From Gammaproteobacteria bacterium (GTDB lineage: Bacteria; Pseudomonadota; Gammaproteobacteria; SZUA-229): DNA of 32,422 bases. The DNA is taken from assembly GCA_029881795.1 (NCBI GenBank), contig JAOULX010000020.1:1-32422 (forward strand), written 5' to 3'. Numbering within the stretch: the stretch's first letter is position 1; every line of letters starts with the position of its first letter. Below are positions 1 through 10,396 of this stretch, one piece after another. The position numbers were made by a program, and so were the translations under genes. The notes beneath the pieces were generated by a model, which saw only the letters and a list, made by a program, of their open reading frames with translations, ran no database searches and had not been told where the DNA came from.

Positions 1-12
1 TTTTTATTTGTA

Positions 13-102
13 TGGCGGAGAAAGAGGGATTCGAACCCTCGATGGGCGTAAACCCATACACCCTTAGCAGGGGTGCGCCTTCAGCCACTCGGCCATTTCT
101 CC
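13..102 (-). tRNA. serX: tRNA-Ser (anticodon GCT)
   Basis: Read on the minus strand, this is a 90-base class II tRNA that begins GGAGAAATGGCCGAGTGG and ends in an encoded CCA. The 7-bp acceptor stem (GGAGAAA/TTTCTCC) is followed by the discriminator G. The anticodon arm CACCC-CTGCTAA-GGGTG gives anticodon GCT, which reads AGC/AGU serine codons. The long variable arm (TATGGG..CCCATC type) and the T-arm GGGTTCGAATCCC are both present. It lies downstream of csrA in the same direction, with a rho-independent terminator between, so it probably has its own promoter or is fed by read-through. The symbol is provisional; the identity as tRNA-Ser(GCT) is secure. Confidence 0.96.
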
Positions 103-130
103 TGAAGTTTGTACTTTATCTTTTTTCAAT

Positions 131-158
131 AAAAACCGCCACATAAGCGGCGGTTTTT
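131..158 (-). terminator. Rho-independent terminator after csrA
   Basis: A perfect 10-bp inverted repeat (AAAAACCGCC / GGCGGTTTTT) surrounds an 8-base loop. The minus-strand copy ends in a T-run, so it ends csrA transcription before the tRNA-Ser gene. The A/T ends make it potentially bidirectional. Confidence 0.88.
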
Positions 159-225
159 AAGTGCGGTAAGAATACCTGCGAATGGCGTTTTGGTAAAGAC
201 CTAAAACGACATTTTTTGGAATTAT

Positions 226-423
226 TTATTCCATTGCGCCGGTAGTACCGTTTCCTTCCTGTTCGCGTTTAATACGCTCATAAATCTCTTCACGATGAAC
301 AGAGACCTCTTTAGGTGCATTGATACCTATTCGTACCTGATTGCCTTTTACACCCAATACTGTCACGGTTACTTCGTCACCGATCATTAAAGTTTCGCCA
401 ACACGACGAGTTAAGATTAACAT
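226..423 (-). CDS. csrA: Carbon storage regulator CsrA (RsmA)
   Basis: CsrA is a small dimeric RNA-binding protein that binds GGA motifs in mRNA leaders and controls translation and stability of carbon-storage, motility and biofilm transcripts. The 65-aa product starts [18 protein letters not shown] and contains the core [19 protein letters not shown], both near-identical to the family; the C-terminal tail is short and polar as usual. The chosen ATG at 423 has AAGGAG about 7 bases upstream. A longer reading that adds eight residues (MQQQGDNL) would run through that Shine-Dalgarno and is rejected. It follows lysC by about 146 bases, as in many gammaproteobacteria, and is closed by a strong terminator. 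Confidence 0.97.
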   Translation of the reverse strand: MLILTRRVGETLMIGDEVTVTVLGVKGNQVRIGINAPKEVSVHREEIYERIKREQEGNGTTGAME

Positions 424-569
424 TAAGTTATCTCCTTGTTGTTGCAATCACCAAATTAATAACAATCGATCTTTGCGCGAGGAACTGTTATTAACTCTCC
501 TAAACGATGGCTGTGATTTCATCTGAAACTACAACTTATCATTTGTCTTATATAGCTTACTTTATGTGA

Positions 570-1790
570 CTATGCCTGCTGTTCCAGACCAAAGGCGCTG
601 TGCAATGTGCGCACACCCAGTTCCAGATACTTCTCATGGACGACAACGGAGATTTTAATTTCTGAAGTTGAAATTAATAGTATATTGATACCTTCGTCAG
701 CCAGAGCTTTAAACATAGTGGTGGCAATCCCTGCATGCGAACGCATACCGACGCCCACAATGGATATTTTTACTATATCTTGTCTTCCGGTGACTTTTTC
801 AGCTTTAACCTGCTCTGAGGTCTTGTTCATGATCTCCAGAGCCTGGTCATAATCGTTGCGGTGTACAGTGAAGGTAAAATCTGTGGTGCCGTCTTCACTG
901 ACATTCTGGATAATCATATCCACTTCTATATTGGCTTCAGAGATAGGCCCTAGCAAATTAGATGCTATACCCGGCTGATCTGGAACACCGGAAATCGTTA
1001 GTTGTGACTCGTCACGATTAAAAGCAATACCTGAAATCACGGCTGATTCCATTTGATCATCCTCTAAAGTAATTAATGTGCCATCGCCTTCTTCAAAAGA
1101 GGACAATACACGCAGTGGAACATTGTATTTACCGGCAAATTCAACCGAGCGAATTTGCAGTATTTTGGAACCCAGACTGGCCATTTCTAACATTTCTTCA
1201 AATGTGATTTTATCCAGTTTTCGTGCTTTAGGTTCAACCCGCGGATCGGTTGTATAAACTCCATCGACATCGGTGTATATCTGGCACTCATCGGCCTTAA
1301 GCGCTGCTGCTATCGCTACTGCAGAGGTATCCGAGCCACCTCTACCCAGCGTGGTGATGTTGCCTTGTTCATCAGCACCCTGAAATCCGGCTACCACGAT
1401 GATATTGCCGTTGTTTAAATCATTGGTGATTTTTTCAGCGTCAATATCTAAGATTCTGGCTTTTCCGTGCGCATCATCGGTCAGCATTTTTATCTGCGTG
1501 CCGGTATAAGAACGGGCTTTGTGACCGGCCTGCTGAATCGCCATGCTGAGCAAGGCAATCGTGACCTGTTCGCCGGTGGAGACCAGCACATCAAGTTCGC
1601 GTGCAGGCGGGCGATCCATTATTTGATTGGCCAGTGTGATTAAGCGATTGGTTTCACCGCTCATAGCAGAGACCACGACCACTAGCTGGTCACCATTTTC
1701 AGTCGCTTTAATTACTTTTGCTGCGACATGCTGTATGCGTTCTATCGAACCTACCGAAGTACCACCGTATTTTTGAACAATTAAGGCCAT
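570..1790 (-). CDS. lysC: Aspartate kinase (LysC type, two ACT domains)
   Basis: Phosphorylates L-aspartate to aspartyl-4-phosphate, the first step toward lysine, threonine, methionine and diaminopimelate. The 406-aa product has the length of monofunctional aspartokinases. The amino-acid kinase domain carries KYGGTSVG at residues 7-14, the VVVVSAMSGETN segment near 37-48 and GRGGSDTSA at 149-157. Tandem ACT regulatory domains lie at about 265-330 and 341-406 (GVPDQPGIAS and VGVGMRSHAGIA), implying feedback by lysine and/or threonine. An internal methionine at 247 before the ACT region could start a separate regulatory beta subunit, as known in some relatives; this is inference. The start has GAGAAG upstream. 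It lies downstream of alaS, separated by a strong perfect hairpin. Confidence 0.97.
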   Translation of the reverse strand: MALIVQKYGGTSVGSIERIQHVAAKVIKATENGDQLVVVVSAMSGETNRLITLANQIMDRPPARELDVLVSTGEQVTIALLSMAIQQAGHKARSYTGTQIKMLTDDAHGKARILDIDAEKITNDLNNGNIIVVAGFQGADEQGNITTLGRGGSDTSAVAIAAALKADECQIYTDVDGVYTTDPRVEPKARKLDKITFEEMLEMASLGSKILQIRSVEFAGKYNVPLRVLSSFEEGDGTLITLEDDQMESAVISGIAFNRDESQLTISGVPDQPGIASNLLGPISEANIEVDMIIQNVSEDGTTDFTFTVHRNDYDQALEIMNKTSEQVKAEKVTGRQDIVKISIVGVGMRSHAGIATTMFKALADEGINILLISTSEIKISVVVHEKYLELGVRTLHSAFGLEQQA

Positions 1791-1834
1791 TTTTATAGAC
1801 TTCTCAACACCATCATCAGACTAATTAACCGGAA

Positions 1835-1868
1835 CTGAACGGGCCTGCAACTCTGCAGGCCCGTTCAG
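1835..1868 (-). other. Perfect 15-bp hairpin between alaS and lysC
   Basis: The inverted repeat CTGAACGGGCCTGCA / TGCAGGCCCGTTCAG has a 4-base loop and no mismatches. On the minus strand it is followed by TTCCGGTTAATTAG, which is not a T-tract, so it is a poor classical terminator. It sits 40 bases after the alaS stop and 44 before the lysC start. It may be a weak terminator, an RNA processing or stability element, or a leader structure affecting lysC. Confidence 0.7.
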
Positions 1869-1908
1869 CGGCGCATTATGCCACAAAAGCTCAGACAGAA
1901 CGAGTCGT

Positions 1909-4530
1909 CTAAGCGATATTTTCTCGTACCCAATTTTCAACCGAAGCGATAGCCGCATCAAGGTTCTCAGGCTGAGTGCCACCGGCCTGTGCCATATCGG
2001 GACGGCCGCCGCCTTTACCGCCAACCTGACTGGCAACTGCATTAATCAGCTCGCCTGCTTTAACTCGGCCAACCAGGTCTTTAGTGACACCAGCAATAAG
2101 ACTGACTTTATCGCCATTAACCGCGCCAAGAACGATAATGCCGCTATTTAGCTTGTTTTTTAACTGATCCAGCAGATCTCTCAGGGCTTTTGATTCAGCT
2201 TCAATTCTGGCAGCCAGCACTTTAACACCGGCAACTTCTACCACCTGTGAGCTGAGATCACTACCAGCAGCACTGGCCAGTTTCGATTTGATTTGCTCCA
2301 GCTCTTTATCTTGCGATTTAATTCGCTCGATTAATTGCTGCACTTTGTCTTCTACGTCATCTGATGTTGATTTCACCAGTTTAGCGACACTGTGTAACTG
2401 ACGCTCAATGCCATCGACCCAGTCCAGAGCAATATGTCCTGTTAAGGCTTCGATTCTGCGTACACCCGAAGCTACCCCGGATTCTGAAACGATTTTGAAC
2501 AACCCAATATCACCGGCACGATTAACATGAACACCACCGCAAAGCTCCATCGAGAAATCACCCATCGAAACAACCCGCACTTCATTACCGTATTTTTCAC
2601 CGAATAAGGCCATCGCGCCTTTTGCTTTGGCCGCATCAATCGACATAAGCGCTGCATCGGTATCGGCGTTGTGCCTGATCTGGCTGTTGACCAGACTTTC
2701 GATAGCGGTGATCTGTTGCGGCGTGACCGCTTCGAAATGTGAAAAATCAAAGCGTAATTTATAGGGGTCAACCAATGAGCCTTTTTGTTGCACGTGTTCA
2801 CCAAGGATCTGGCGTAAAGCGGCATGCATCAGGTGAGTGGCCGAATGATTACAGACCGTGGCATTGCGGCGACCGGTATCAATTGCCGCGTCCAGTTGAT
2901 CGCCCAGCGCAATACGGCCACTGATAAGACTACCGATGTGGGCAAAGGCATTTGTCTGTTTTTGTGTGTCGATTACTTCAAACTGCACGCTGGATGCTGT
3001 TAAAAACCCGGTATCGCCAACCTGTCCACCGGATTCGGCATAAAATGGCGTGGTATCAAGTACTACAATTGCTTCATCACCGGCATTGATTTGTTCAACC
3101 AACTCACCGTTTTTGATCAGTGCGGTGACCTGACTTTTATGCGTGATCTCGTGATAACCGGTAAATTCGGTTACCGCATCGATTTTCAGGTCCTTATTGT
3201 AATCGACACCAAATTTGCTGGCGGCACGTGCGCGATCTCGTTGCGCATTCATGCAATTTTCAAAACCGGCTTGATCGACCTCTAAGCCCTTTTCACGTGC
3301 AATATCTGCGGTTAAGTCGGCTGGAAAACCGTAGGTGTCGTACAATTTGAAAACGGTTTCTCCGCTGATGATATTGCCATTAAGCTGGGCGATATCTTCT
3401 TCCAGAATTTTCATACCGGTGTCCAGCGTTTCTGCAAAACGCTCTTCTTCCACCGCCAACACCTGTTCGACAACTGCCTGTGCTTTAGCCAGTTCAGGAT
3501 AGGCCTGGCCCATCTGCTCTACCAATGTGACGACCAACTTGTTGAAAAAGGCTTTACTTTGCCCCAGCTGATGACCGTGTCGTAAAGCACGGCGAATAAT
3601 ACGCCGCAACACATAACCGCGCCCTTCATTTGAAGGCGTAACACCATCGACAATCAAGAAAGAACAGGAACGGATATGATCGGCAATAACACGCAGTGAT
3701 TTATGTTCAAGATCCGTCGTCGCTGTCAGTTTTGCAGCGGCAGCAATTAAACTCTGGAACAGATCAATTTCATAATTACTGTGCACATTTTGTAAAATAG
3801 CCGCTAGTCGTTCAAGCCCCATACCGGTATCGACAGACGGTTTAGGTAACAGCTGCATGCTGCCGTCTTTTTCACGGTTGTACTGCATGAAAACGAGATT
3901 CCAGATTTCGATATAACGGTCGCCATCTTCATCCGGTGTACCTGGTGGGCCACCAAAAATGTCTGCACCGTGATCATAAAAAATCTCGGTACACGGACCA
4001 CAAGGACCGGTATCACCCATCGACCAGAAGTTATCGCTCTCGTGTTTTTTGCCGCCTTTTTTATCACCAATGCGTGAAAAACGTTCACTGCTGACGCCAA
4101 TTTGTTTTAACCAGATATCTGCAGCTTGCTGATCTTCATCATAAACAGTTACCCAGAGCTTTTCTTCCGGCAGCTTTAATACCTGGGTTAAGAATTCCCA
4201 GGCATATTTGATGGCGTCTTCTTTAAAATAGTCACCAAAACTAAAATTACCCAGCATTTCAAAAAAGGTGTGATGACGCGCGGTATAGCCGACATTCTCT
4301 AAATCATTATGCTTACCGCCGGCACGGACACAACGCTGACTACTGGTCGCGCGAACATAGTCGCGTGTTTCTTGTCCGAGGAAGGTGTCTTTGAACTGTA
4401 CCATACCTGCATTAACAAACAGCAAGGTAGGGTCGTTACCGGGAATCAGTGATGATGAAGCCACCAGCTGATGATCTTTGGATTCAAAAAATTCTAGAAA
4501 TTGTTGCCTTAACTGCGCGCTGCTTGTCAT
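1909..4530 (-). CDS. alaS: Alanyl-tRNA synthetase
   Basis: Charges tRNA-Ala with alanine and edits mischarged Ser/Gly-tRNA-Ala. The 873-aa length matches the E. coli enzyme. In order: class II catalytic core (residues 1 to about 240, with [15 protein letters not shown] and [11 protein letters not shown]), tRNA-recognition region (about 250-460), editing domain with zinc ligands HSATH (H562, H566) and CGGVH (C664, H668), a coiled-coil stretch (about 720-755), and the C-terminal C-Ala/DHHA1-like domain with the glycine motif [12 protein letters not shown] at 840-851. It lies downstream of recX and upstream of lysC. No clear Shine-Dalgarno precedes the ATG. A TATACT hexamer lies 13 bases upstream, so the leader may be very short. 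Confidence 0.98.
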   Translation of the reverse strand: MTSSAQLRQQFLEFFESKDHQLVASSSLIPGNDPTLLFVNAGMVQFKDTFLGQETRDYVRATSSQRCVRAGGKHNDLENVGYTARHHTFFEMLGNFSFGDYFKEDAIKYAWEFLTQVLKLPEEKLWVTVYDEDQQAADIWLKQIGVSSERFSRIGDKKGGKKHESDNFWSMGDTGPCGPCTEIFYDHGADIFGGPPGTPDEDGDRYIEIWNLVFMQYNREKDGSMQLLPKPSVDTGMGLERLAAILQNVHSNYEIDLFQSLIAAAAKLTATTDLEHKSLRVIADHIRSCSFLIVDGVTPSNEGRGYVLRRIIRRALRHGHQLGQSKAFFNKLVVTLVEQMGQAYPELAKAQAVVEQVLAVEEERFAETLDTGMKILEEDIAQLNGNIISGETVFKLYDTYGFPADLTADIAREKGLEVDQAGFENCMNAQRDRARAASKFGVDYNKDLKIDAVTEFTGYHEITHKSQVTALIKNGELVEQINAGDEAIVVLDTTPFYAESGGQVGDTGFLTASSVQFEVIDTQKQTNAFAHIGSLISGRIALGDQLDAAIDTGRRNATVCNHSATHLMHAALRQILGEHVQQKGSLVDPYKLRFDFSHFEAVTPQQITAIESLVNSQIRHNADTDAALMSIDAAKAKGAMALFGEKYGNEVRVVSMGDFSMELCGGVHVNRAGDIGLFKIVSESGVASGVRRIEALTGHIALDWVDGIERQLHSVAKLVKSTSDDVEDKVQQLIERIKSQDKELEQIKSKLASAAGSDLSSQVVEVAGVKVLAARIEAESKALRDLLDQLKNKLNSGIIVLGAVNGDKVSLIAGVTKDLVGRVKAGELINAVASQVGGKGGGRPDMAQAGGTQPENLDAAIASVENWVRENIA

Positions 4531-4578
4531 AGTATGTACATTAAGTATATTGTTTATATTATTGATTTAATTGGATAT

Positions 4579-5046
4579 TTACAACTTAATCAATTCTGTT
4601 ATATGAGAACTTTCAAAGCCTCGACTTTGTAAATATCGACAGCGTTTAATTTTCTCTGAGTAATCGTCCGCTTCTCGTTCGGCGTATTTGCGATCATAAG
4701 CCTGCTGCATTACAGCGAACCAATCATGTGCTAATTGATCACAATCCTGTTCCATCACAGTAGCAATAATTCCGCCTGAGACCCCTCTTTCTTCCAGCTC
4801 AAGACGTATTTTAACCGGGCCGTATAATTTGTTTTTTCGAGTGCGAAGATAAGCTTCTGCAAAACGCGAATCTGATAAATAATTTTCAGATTTTAAGCGC
4901 TCGATAGCTTCACCGATCTCAGTCTCATCAAACTCACGCTGTTGCAGTTTTTTATATAGCTGCAACTCAGAATGCTCGCGCATGGCGAGCAATCTGATGG
5001 CATTGGCATAAGCGGTTTTATCAGGCTTCTGTTTCTTCTTCAGCAT
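4579..5046 (-). CDS. recX: Regulatory protein RecX
   Basis: RecX binds RecA filaments and limits RecA activity. The 155-aa product is the typical size and carries the repeated three-helix RecX modules: [19 protein letters not shown] (about 16-34), [30 protein letters not shown] (about 56-91) and a C-terminal [18 protein letters not shown] module (about 132-149). The chosen ATG lies inside the end of recA, giving a 26-base overlap and so probable translational coupling; a shorter start at Met-22 would cut the first module. RecX directly after recA is the standard arrangement. Confidence 0.93.
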   Translation of the reverse strand: MLKKKQKPDKTAYANAIRLLAMREHSELQLYKKLQQREFDETEIGEAIERLKSENYLSDSRFAEAYLRTRKNKLYGPVKIRLELEERGVSGGIIATVMEQDCDQLAHDWFAVMQQAYDRKYAEREADDYSEKIKRCRYLQSRGFESSHITELIKL

Positions 5047-6076
5047 GTTTCTGATGAGGTGCTAAATTTTCCTTGGACTTTCTTTCCGGTTTGATCAGCA
5101 GTTTGGTTCTCAATTCGGCTTCAATCACACCAGCGATTTCCGGATTTTCTAATAAAAAGGCACGTACCTTTTCTTTACCCTGTCCTATTTTATCGCCATT
5201 GTAGCTATACCAAGCACCGGCTTTTTCGATCAGACCATTGGCCACACCCAGGTCAATAATTTCACCTTCGCGTGAAATACCTTTGCCATAAAAAATTTCA
5301 AAGTTTGCCAGCTTGAATGGGGGCGAAACTTTATTTTTAACTACTTTGACTTTGGTTTCATTACCGACAACCTCATCACCCTGTTTAATGGCACCGGTAC
5401 GACGGATATCCAAACGCACAGACGAATAGAATTTCAGTGCATTACCACCGGTAGTGGTTTCAGGGCTGCCAAACATGACACCTATTTTCATACGAATCTG
5501 GTTGATGAAAATCACCAGCGTGTTGGAGCGTTTGATATTGGCGGTTAATTTACGCAAAGCCTGTGACATTAAGCGGGCCTGCAAACCAACGTGATGGTCC
5601 CCCATATCGCCTTCAATTTCAGCTTTCGGTGTTAATGCCGCAACCGAGTCAACGATGACAATATCAACACCACCGGAACGAACCAGCATGTCGGTAATTT
5701 CCAGGGCCTGCTCACCGGTATCCGGTTGAGACACTAACAGGTCATCAACATTGACACCGATGTTCTCGGCATAGATAGGATCAAGCGCATGCTCGGCATC
5801 AATGAAAGCAGCAGTACCACCGGCTTTCTGACATTCGGCAACAACCTGTAAGGTCAGCGTTGTTTTACCGGATGACTCCGGCCCATATATTTCACAGATA
5901 CGACCCTTCGGTAAGCCACCTATACCCAATGCAATATCAAGGTTTAATGAACCGGTTGAAATAGATTCAATATCCATAGGACCTGCATCGCCCATGCGCA
6001 TGACCGAGCCTTTACCAAACTGACGCTCAATTTGAGAAAGTGCGGCGGCGAGCGCCGTTTTACGATTTTCGTCCAT
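5021..6076 (-). CDS. recA: Recombinase RecA
   Basis: DNA-dependent ATPase that forms filaments on single-stranded DNA, drives strand exchange and triggers LexA-type self-cleavage. The 351-aa product has Walker A GPESSGKT at 65-72, the [18 protein letters not shown] Walker B/loop 1 region, the loop 2 segment [24 protein letters not shown] and an acidic C-terminus ending EEETEA. No intein is present. AGAGG precedes the ATG. I looked for an E. coli-type LexA operator (CTGT-N8-ACAG) in the 120 bases upstream and did not see one. The SOS control of this organism may therefore use a different operator; this is inference from a by-eye scan. Confidence 0.99.
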   Translation of the reverse strand: MDENRKTALAAALSQIERQFGKGSVMRMGDAGPMDIESISTGSLNLDIALGIGGLPKGRICEIYGPESSGKTTLTLQVVAECQKAGGTAAFIDAEHALDPIYAENIGVNVDDLLVSQPDTGEQALEITDMLVRSGGVDIVIVDSVAALTPKAEIEGDMGDHHVGLQARLMSQALRKLTANIKRSNTLVIFINQIRMKIGVMFGSPETTTGGNALKFYSSVRLDIRRTGAIKQGDEVVGNETKVKVVKNKVSPPFKLANFEIFYGKGISREGEIIDLGVANGLIEKAGAWYSYNGDKIGQGKEKVRAFLLENPEIAGVIEAELRTKLLIKPERKSKENLAPHQKHAEEETEA

Positions 6077-6196
6077 TAGTTACCTCTGTGATCATTATCT
6101 GTGGTGTGATTGGAATTAGTTGCGAATTATCACATTAAAAGCAGGCATGTCATAGCCAAAATGTGGTGATTTTTATGCAAATGAAATATTGCACTG

Positions 6197-6697
6197 TCAG
6201 TGTTCAGTCTTCAGCAAGTCGATTAAACCCGATACTGCTGCGATGGTTGCCTGCAGACGAACTTCAGTGCGACCACCGCTGAATAAAAAGCACTGGCTGA
6301 TACTAGGCCGATTGCGCATTTTCCAGGCAATCCAGACTGTACCTAACGGTTTTTCGGCTGTGCCGCCAGCTGGTCCGGCGATACCACTGATGGCAACTCC
6401 AATCGATACCGCTTCAATCAACAGTAATCCATTTACCATTTCAGTGACGGTCTCTTCGCTGACTGCGCCGTAATGTGCCAATGTGGATTCTGACACCCCC
6501 AACAAATCTTGTTTTGCCTGATTGCTGTAACTGACAAGGCCGCGATCAAACCAGCCTGAACTACCGGCCAGATCAGTTGCAGCTTTTGCCAGCCAGCCAC
6601 CGGTACAGGATTCGGCGCAGGCCATTTTAAAACCTTTATCACAGAGCCTGTCTGCCAGCTCTGTCATCAGCGCGGAAAGCTGTTTTTCTGTCACCAT
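6197..6697 (-). CDS. pncC: Nicotinamide-nucleotide amidohydrolase PncC (CinA C-terminal family)
   Basis: Deamidates nicotinamide mononucleotide to nicotinate mononucleotide, recycling NMN released by DNA ligase. The 166-aa product is a stand-alone CinA C-terminal domain: ACAESCTGGWLA at about 27-38, SYSNQAKQDLLGV, GAVSEETVTEM and GIAGPAGGTAEKPLGTVW. The usual GPGGGT glycine loop has Ala for the second glycine here. The ATG has GGAG seven bases upstream. The gene is co-directional with recA, as in many gammaproteobacteria (cinA/pncC-recA-recX), and divergent from mutS. Confidence 0.95.
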   Translation of the reverse strand: MVTEKQLSALMTELADRLCDKGFKMACAESCTGGWLAKAATDLAGSSGWFDRGLVSYSNQAKQDLLGVSESTLAHYGAVSEETVTEMVNGLLLIEAVSIGVAISGIAGPAGGTAEKPLGTVWIAWKMRNRPSISQCFLFSGGRTEVRLQATIAAVSGLIDLLKTEH

Positions 6698-6742
6698 ATT
6701 TCAACTCCAGGTACGCGTTATCGGTCATTCAAATCAGCAATC

Positions 6743-6760
6743 AATGTGACAAATCACATT
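6743..6760. promoter_or_regulatory. Operator-like palindrome between pncC and mutS
   Basis: AATGTGACAAATCACATT has perfect 7-base arms (AATGTGA/TCACATT) around four bases. The half sites resemble those of the CRP/FNR family, but the spacing is 4, not the 6 of classical CRP sites. It lies in the 182-base divergent region between the pncC and mutS starts, upstream of both. The binding protein is unknown. Confidence 0.45.
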
Positions 6761-6879
6761 ACTTAAGACCCGCAACACATTGTTATATATACACAATTAC
6801 AACTTAAAGTGTTTTTTCAGAAAGCGTTTCATAAAAACTTTACAGCGCAGCCTTGCAGTTTCTTGTAAAATTTGCGCCC

Positions 6880-9465
6880 ATGGTCGAAATCGCAGAAAAA
6901 TCAATAAAGAACAGTCAACACACCCCCATGATGCAGCAGTATCTTGGTATTAAAGCGCAGCATCCTGAGACCCTGTTATTCTATCGCATGGGTGATTTCT
7001 ATGAGCTGTTTTTTGATGATGCCGTCAACGCCGCTAAATACCTGGATATCACCTTAACGGCTCGTGGCAAAGCTAACGGCAACCCGATTCCTATGTGCGG
7101 CATTCCTTACCACGCTGCCGAAAATTATCTGGCCCGGCTGGTTAATAAAGGTCTTTCGGTTGCTATCTGCGAGCAAGTTGGTGATCCGGCCACGTCCAAA
7201 GGCCCGGTTAAACGAGAAGTTGCCAGAATCCTAACGCCCGGCACACTGACCGACGAAGCCCTATTGGATGAACGCTCTGAAAATCTGTTGCTGGCACTGC
7301 ATAGTGTTGAGCAGAAAATCGGGCTGTCTTTTCTGGAAATGAGTTCTGGGCGCTTTAGCGTTCTTGAGCTCGATAATGAAAACGCTTTATTGGCCGAGCT
7401 GGAGCGACTGCAACCGGCCGAAATTTTGATCAGTGAGAACGATCCGCTGATTTCTGTATTAAGCAGCAACTACCCGATTAAAAGGCAGTCTCCCTGGCAT
7501 TTTGATCTCGATAGCGCGATTCTTCAGCTGACCTCACAGTTTAAAACCCGCGATTTAAGCGGCTATGGCTGTCAGGACTTAGACGCGGCTGTGATGGCCA
7601 GCGGCTGCCTGCTGCAATACGTTAAAGACACTCAAAAAGCTGCCTTACCCCACATCACCGGGCTACAGACCGATAGTGCCGAAGACGCGATTATTATGGA
7701 TGCCGCCAGCCGCCGTAATCTCGAACTCGAACTGAATATGGCGGGCGAAAAGGACAACACGCTGGCCTCGGTGCTTGATCGTACCATGACCAGCATGGGT
7801 AGCCGTTGTTTACGGCGCTGGTTAAAACAGCCCTTACGTGATCAGAAAGTGATCAGTCAGCGGCATCAGGCAGTGGGTGAATTACTGCATAATCAGCAGT
7901 TTCAGGAGATTCAACAACAGTTAAAACCCATTGGTGATATTGAACGGATACTGAGCCGTATCGCCCTGAAGTCTGCTCGTCCGCGTGATTTATTTAGCCT
8001 CGGGCTGTCATTGCAGCAATTACCGGGCTTACAAACACAGCTCCAGGCATTCAGCAGTCATAATCTGCAATTACTGTCCGACAGTATTGGCGAGCACCCG
8101 CAAGTCTGCCAGTTGCTGCAAAGCGCGATTATTGAAAACCCGCCAGTCCTGATTCGTGACGGCGGCGTGATTGCCGAGGCTTATAACGCTGAATTAGATG
8201 AACTGCGTAACCTGAGCCAGAATGCCGATCAGTTTCTGATCGATCTTGAAAACAAAGAGCGTGAACGTACCGGCATCAACACGCTTAAAGTCAGTTATAA
8301 CAGGGTGCATGGCTACTACATTGAAATTACCCATGCCCATGCTAGCAAAATCCCGGACGATTATACCCGCAGGCAAACGCTGAAAGGGGCTGAACGCTAT
8401 ATCACTCCCGAACTTAAATCATTCGAAGACAAGGTATTGAGTGCCCGTGAACGTGCGCTGGCCAAAGAAAAACAGCTCTATGATGAACTGCTCGATCAGC
8501 TGCTTGAATCGATCAAGCCATTGCAGCGCTGCGCTGCATCATTAGCCGAACTGGATACCCTGAGCTGCTTTGCAGAGCGGGCCGACACGCTCGATTACAA
8601 TCCTGCAGAACTCAGTGATAAACCCGGTTTAAGCATCAGCGCCGGCCGCCACCCGGTAATTGAACGGGTGCTCGATAAAAACTTTGTGGCCAATGATATT
8701 AACCTCAGCAACAATCAGCGCATGTTAATGATTACCGGACCGAATATGGGCGGTAAATCGACCTATATGAGACAAACAGCGATCATTGTTCTAATGGCGC
8801 ATATCGGCTCCTACATCCCCGCAGAAACGGCCTTAATCGGCCCTATCGACCGAATTTTTACCCGTATTGGCGCCTCTGATGATCTGGCCGGTGGCCGCTC
8901 CACGTTTATGGTGGAAATGACTGAAGCGGCTAACATCCTCAATAATGCCAGCCAAAACAGTCTGGTATTAATGGATGAAATTGGTCGCGGCACCAGCACT
9001 TTTGATGGTCTTTCACTGGCCTGGGCCTGCGCTGAGTTTCTGGCCCGAAAAATTAAAGCATACACCCTGTTTTCCACCCATTACTTTGAACTGACAGCGC
9101 TGGCAGCAGAACACAGCTCGGTACTCAATGTGCATCTGGATGCCGTCGAACACGGTGATAGTATTGTTTTTATGCATCGTGTTAAAAAAGGACCGGCCAA
9201 TCAAAGCTACGGTTTGCAGGTAGCTCAGCTGGCGGGTTTACCGAAGAACGTGATCGATGCGGCGCGCAATAAATTACTCGAGCTGGAGAGACAAAGCATT
9301 AATCAGCAAGAGCAGCATAAAATCGACGGACAGCTGGATATGTTTTCGGTGGCACCGCCGAACCCGCTTATCGAGCGCTTTGAAAAAATCGAACCCGACA
9401 ATCTGAGCCCTAGACAGGCGCTGGATTTACTTTATGAATTACAGGCACTAAACGAGACCCTGTAA
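6880..9465 (+). CDS. mutS: DNA mismatch repair ATPase MutS
   Basis: Recognises mismatches and small loops and recruits MutL. The 861-aa product has the N-terminal mismatch-reading motif F40-Y-E42 in [11 protein letters not shown], connector and lever domains, the ATPase Walker [11 protein letters not shown] at about residue 620, and Walker B with the signature [13 protein letters not shown] at about 697-709. A C-terminal helix-turn-helix/tetramer region follows. The ATG at 6880 gives an N-terminus matching E. coli MutS in length; an upstream TTG at 6853 would add nine residues. No Shine-Dalgarno precedes either start. A TAAAAT hexamer ends 8 bases before the ATG, so the mRNA may be leaderless, but no good -35 box is visible. 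Confidence 0.97.
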   Translation: MVEIAEKSIKNSQHTPMMQQYLGIKAQHPETLLFYRMGDFYELFFDDAVNAAKYLDITLTARGKANGNPIPMCGIPYHAAENYLARLVNKGLSVAICEQVGDPATSKGPVKREVARILTPGTLTDEALLDERSENLLLALHSVEQKIGLSFLEMSSGRFSVLELDNENALLAELERLQPAEILISENDPLISVLSSNYPIKRQSPWHFDLDSAILQLTSQFKTRDLSGYGCQDLDAAVMASGCLLQYVKDTQKAALPHITGLQTDSAEDAIIMDAASRRNLELELNMAGEKDNTLASVLDRTMTSMGSRCLRRWLKQPLRDQKVISQRHQAVGELLHNQQFQEIQQQLKPIGDIERILSRIALKSARPRDLFSLGLSLQQLPGLQTQLQAFSSHNLQLLSDSIGEHPQVCQLLQSAIIENPPVLIRDGGVIAEAYNAELDELRNLSQNADQFLIDLENKERERTGINTLKVSYNRVHGYYIEITHAHASKIPDDYTRRQTLKGAERYITPELKSFEDKVLSARERALAKEKQLYDELLDQLLESIKPLQRCAASLAELDTLSCFAERADTLDYNPAELSDKPGLSISAGRHPVIERVLDKNFVANDINLSNNQRMLMITGPNMGGKSTYMRQTAIIVLMAHIGSYIPAETALIGPIDRIFTRIGASDDLAGGRSTFMVEMTEAANILNNASQNSLVLMDEIGRGTSTFDGLSLAWACAEFLARKIKAYTLFSTHYFELTALAAEHSSVLNVHLDAVEHGDSIVFMHRVKKGPANQSYGLQVAQLAGLPKNVIDAARNKLLELERQSINQQEQHKIDGQLDMFSVAPPNPLIERFEKIEPDNLSPRQALDLLYELQALNETL

Positions 9466-9519
9466 AATGTATAAATCGATAGCTTGGCCACACGCCCACG
9501 CCATGATAATGTGCCGTTA

Positions 9520-10392
9520 ATGGATAAACATATAAAAACAATCGGGCTTATCGTCAAAAATAACGAACAAACTGTGGCGGATAATTTCCAGCGCCTGTTC
9601 AGTTATCTTAAAACCAAAGATTACACTGTGCTGCTTGATGAAAGCGTTGGCAAACTTAATACCGATATGGAACTGGTAAGCCGGGAAACATTGGGGACTG
9701 AAAGCCAGCTGGTAATTGTAATCGGTGGCGATGGCACCTTACTCAACGCGGCACGTTCTCTGGCTGACTCTAACACTCCTATTCTTGGTATCAACCTCGG
9801 CAGGCTGGGTTTTCTGGTCGATGTTTCACCGCATGATATGCTGGATGTTATCGATCAGGTACTGGAGGGTCAGTATAAAGATGAACGCCGTTTTCTGCTG
9901 CAGGCTCAGGTTATGCGCGGCGACAAAGAGTTGGTTGCATCATCTGCTTTTAACGATATTGTTGTACACATTCGTGATGTCGCACGAATGATCGATTTTT
10001 CAACTTATATCGATGGTGTTTTTGTCAATGAACAGCGGGCAGATGGTCTGGTTATCTCAACCCCGACCGGATCCACCGCTTATGCTTTATCCAGTGGCGG
10101 ACCTTTAATTCACCCGACACTCGAAGCGATGACGCTGGTGCCCATTTGTCCGCATACTTTAAGTAACCGCCCGATTGTCATTGGCGCTGACTGCAAAGTT
10201 GAAGTCGTTATTAATGAAAACAACCGCAGTACACCTCAGATATCCTGGGATGGGCAGTCTAATTTTGATTTAGAACCGGGTGACAGAATTTTAATTCAAC
10301 GTAATGCTAATGATGTTCACCTGATTCATCCTCAGTTTTATGACTACTTCCAAATACTAAGAGCTAAACTCCGCTGGAGCGAACAACTGTAA
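9520..10392 (+). CDS. nadK: NAD kinase
   Basis: Phosphorylates NAD+ to NADP+ with ATP. The 290-aa product (E. coli 292) has the GGDGT phosphate-binding motif at 69-73, NLGRLGFL, the ISTPTGSTAYALSSGGP segment and the NADP-contact region TLVPICPHTLSNRPIV. The ATG at 9520 aligns with the start of known NadK proteins. A TTG at 9484 would add 12 residues of non-family sequence and is less likely. The start lies 54 bases after mutS, and recN begins four bases after the nadK stop, so mutS-nadK-recN probably form one transcript; nadK-recN is a common gammaproteobacterial pair. Confidence 0.96.
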   Translation: MDKHIKTIGLIVKNNEQTVADNFQRLFSYLKTKDYTVLLDESVGKLNTDMELVSRETLGTESQLVIVIGGDGTLLNAARSLADSNTPILGINLGRLGFLVDVSPHDMLDVIDQVLEGQYKDERRFLLQAQVMRGDKELVASSAFNDIVVHIRDVARMIDFSTYIDGVFVNEQRADGLVISTPTGSTAYALSSGGPLIHPTLEAMTLVPICPHTLSNRPIVIGADCKVEVVINENNRSTPQISWDGQSNFDLEPGDRILIQRNANDVHLIHPQFYDYFQILRAKLRWSEQL

Positions 10393-10396
10393 TCGT

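Noticed and set aside
2472-2825. Long open frame inside alaS in another frame on the minus strand
   Set aside because: Fully contained in the strongly supported alaS coding sequence, with no family features.
6077-6196. LexA (SOS) operator upstream of recA
   Set aside because: Looked for CTGT-N8-ACAG on both strands by eye and found none; a diverged operator cannot be excluded without a motif scan.
6853-6879. Nine-residue N-terminal extension of MutS from a TTG
   Set aside because: Alignment with E. coli MutS supports the ATG at 6880, and the upstream codons are not conserved family sequence.
9484-9519. Twelve-residue N-terminal extension of NadK from a TTG
   Set aside because: The ATG at 9520 matches the family start; the extension has no homology and no better ribosome site.
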